A stretch of DNA of 64,000 nucleotides, taken from NCBI GenBank assembly GCA_038237745.1, contig JBBRYJ010000009.1, forward strand, positions 1-64,000, written 5' to 3'. Position numbers and translations under genes: made by a program. Every line of letters starts with the position of its first letter. The first letter of the stretch is position 1. Of this stretch, positions 63,073 through 64,000 are shown piece after piece. The notes beneath the pieces were generated by a model. That model had not been told where the DNA came from. It ran no database searches and saw nothing but the letters and a program-made list of their open reading frames with translations. The stretch is from DASQEH01 sp038237745 (lineage in GTDB: Bacteria; Actinomycetota; Actinomycetes; Propionibacteriales; Nocardioidaceae).

Positions 63073-64000
63073 ATGTGTGGAATCGTCGGCTACATCGGAG
63101 GGCGGGCGGCAGCTCCGGTCATCCTGGAGGGACTCGCGCGCCTGGAGTACCGGGGCTACGATTCCGCGGGCATCGCCGTGATGGGGTCTGGGGGCATCAA
63201 GGTCACGAAGAGGGCCGGACGGGTCAGGGACCTCGAGGCCGCGATGCCGAAGCGGCTGGGTGGCCGCATCGGCATCGGGCACACCAGATGGGCCACGCAC
63301 GGGGCGGCGACGGACACCAATGCGCACCCCCATCTGGACGCCTCCGGCCGGGTGAGCGTCGTCCACAACGGCATCATCGACAACGCCGCGGCCCTGCGAA
63401 GCCGGCTCGAAGCCGGGGGTGTGGAGTTCACGTCCGAGACCGACACCGAGATCCTGGCGCATCTGGTCGCGCGGTCCACCGCCGCCACTCTCGAGGCGGC
63501 CGTCCTCGACTCACTCAGCCAGGTGCACGGCACATACGGCCTGGCGGTGATGCACGCCGACCATCCGGACCGGATCGTGGTCGCCCGCAACGGCTCGCCA
63601 CTCATCATCGGCATCGGCGAGCGCGAGATGCATGTCGCGAGCGACATGTCGGCGCTCGTCTCCTACACCCGCCAGCTCGTCCACCTCGACGACGGAGAGC
63701 TGGCGACCATCACGTCGTCGGGCTTCCAGACGTTCACCGCCGACGAGAAGAACACGCACAAGAGCCCCGTGACGGTTGACGTCACAGTCGAGGACTTCGA
63801 CAGTGGCGGTCACGAGCACTTCATGTTGAAGGAGATGCTCGAGCAGCCGGCGGCTGCGGAGCGTGTGCTCCGCGGACGCCTGGACGAGCGCTTCGGCACT
63901 GCACACCTCGGCGGCCTCAACCTCGACGCCCGCCAGACACGCGCGGTCCGTCGGGTCAAGGTGCTCGGCTGTGGGTCGTCGTACTACGTCGGCGAGTTCG
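63073..64000 (+). CDS. glmS: Glucosamine-6-phosphate synthase (isomerising), 5' part
   Basis: The first 309 codons are present and the gene continues past the right edge. The glutaminase domain begins MCGIVGYIGGRAAAPVILEGLARLEYRGYDSAGIAVM with the nucleophile Cys2, then GIGHTRWATHGAATDTNAHPH and VVHNGIIDN. The first sugar-isomerase (SIS) domain starts near VRRVKVLGCGSSYYVGEF. The enzyme makes glucosamine-6-phosphate from fructose-6-phosphate and glutamine for peptidoglycan and mycothiol. AGGAG lies seven bases before the ATG. Confidence 0.96.
   Translation, partial: MCGIVGYIGGRAAAPVILEGLARLEYRGYDSAGIAVMGSGGIKVTKRAGRVRDLEAAMPKRLGGRIGIGHTRWATHGAATDTNAHPHLDASGRVSVVHNGIIDNAAALRSRLEAGGVEFTSETDTEILAHLVARSTAATLEAAVLDSLSQVHGTYGLAVMHADHPDRIVVARNGSPLIIGIGEREMHVASDMSALVSYTRQLVHLDDGELATITSSGFQTFTADEKNTHKSPVTVDVTVEDFDSGGHEHFMLKEMLEQPAAAERVLRGRLDERFGTAHLGGLNLDARQTRAVRRVKVLGCGSSYYVGEF

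Overview
The window is high-GC DNA from an actinomycete, most likely a member of the Propionibacteriales/Nocardioidaceae. The evidence is codon use, a mycothiol-type DsbA/nitroreductase relative, many leaderless genes with TANNNT -10 boxes, and the conserved actinobacterial block gcvH-garA-ftsR-bifunctional nuclease-merR-gcvP. The family-level placement is inference. No rRNA, tRNA, CRISPR array or prophage was seen.

Region 1 (1-29 kb) is accessory in character. It holds a compact polyhydroxyalkanoate (PHA) cluster (acyl-CoA ligase, phaC, phaZ, acyl-CoA dehydrogenase; 2.0-7.3 kb) directly beside a decayed IS3-type transposase. Mixed in are two DUF427 genes, a DHA2-type efflux pump with its TetR repressor and a perfect operator, oxidoreductases, a diguanylate cyclase, a PadR/membrane-protein pair, and several secreted proteins, including a glycerophosphodiesterase, a PF04185 phosphoesterase and a metallophosphoesterase. 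Gene decay is frequent: an IS6 remnant fused to a MocR-type aminotransferase fragment, an SMP-30 gene with an internal deletion, a chimeric response-regulator/thioredoxin-reductase with two compensating frameshifts, a broken serine hydrolase, a sulfatase fragment and a frameshifted RD-repeat protein.

Region 2 (29-37 kb) is catabolic. A minus-strand operon encodes a ureohydrolase, an NCS1 permease and an amidase, probably for a guanidino or amide compound. A homogentisate module follows: fumarylacetoacetase and an unrecognised partner gene, divergent from homogentisate dioxygenase.

Region 3 (37-46 kb) is a conserved housekeeping block: CDP-alcohol phosphatidyltransferase, two DUF881 proteins around a small basic membrane protein, gcvH, a GarA-like FHA protein, ftsR, a bifunctional-nuclease-family protein, a second MerR regulator, then a single-aptamer glycine riboswitch with a Shine-Dalgarno-sequestering hairpin in front of gcvP.

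Region 4 (46-64 kb) holds a serine hydrolase, the tldD/tldE peptidase pair, the pepN-fdhD-sbcD-sbcC run, a short-chain dehydrogenase, and an uncharacterised operon of two alpha/beta hydrolases plus an ATP-grasp protein. It ends with a small unknown protein and the 5' part of glmS. Between the dehydrogenase and the ATP-grasp operon, at 59157-59184, lies a 28-bp sequence that matches the actinobacterial dif consensus, as I remember it, at all but one fixed base. The window therefore probably spans the replication terminus, which fits the amount of gene decay nearby.
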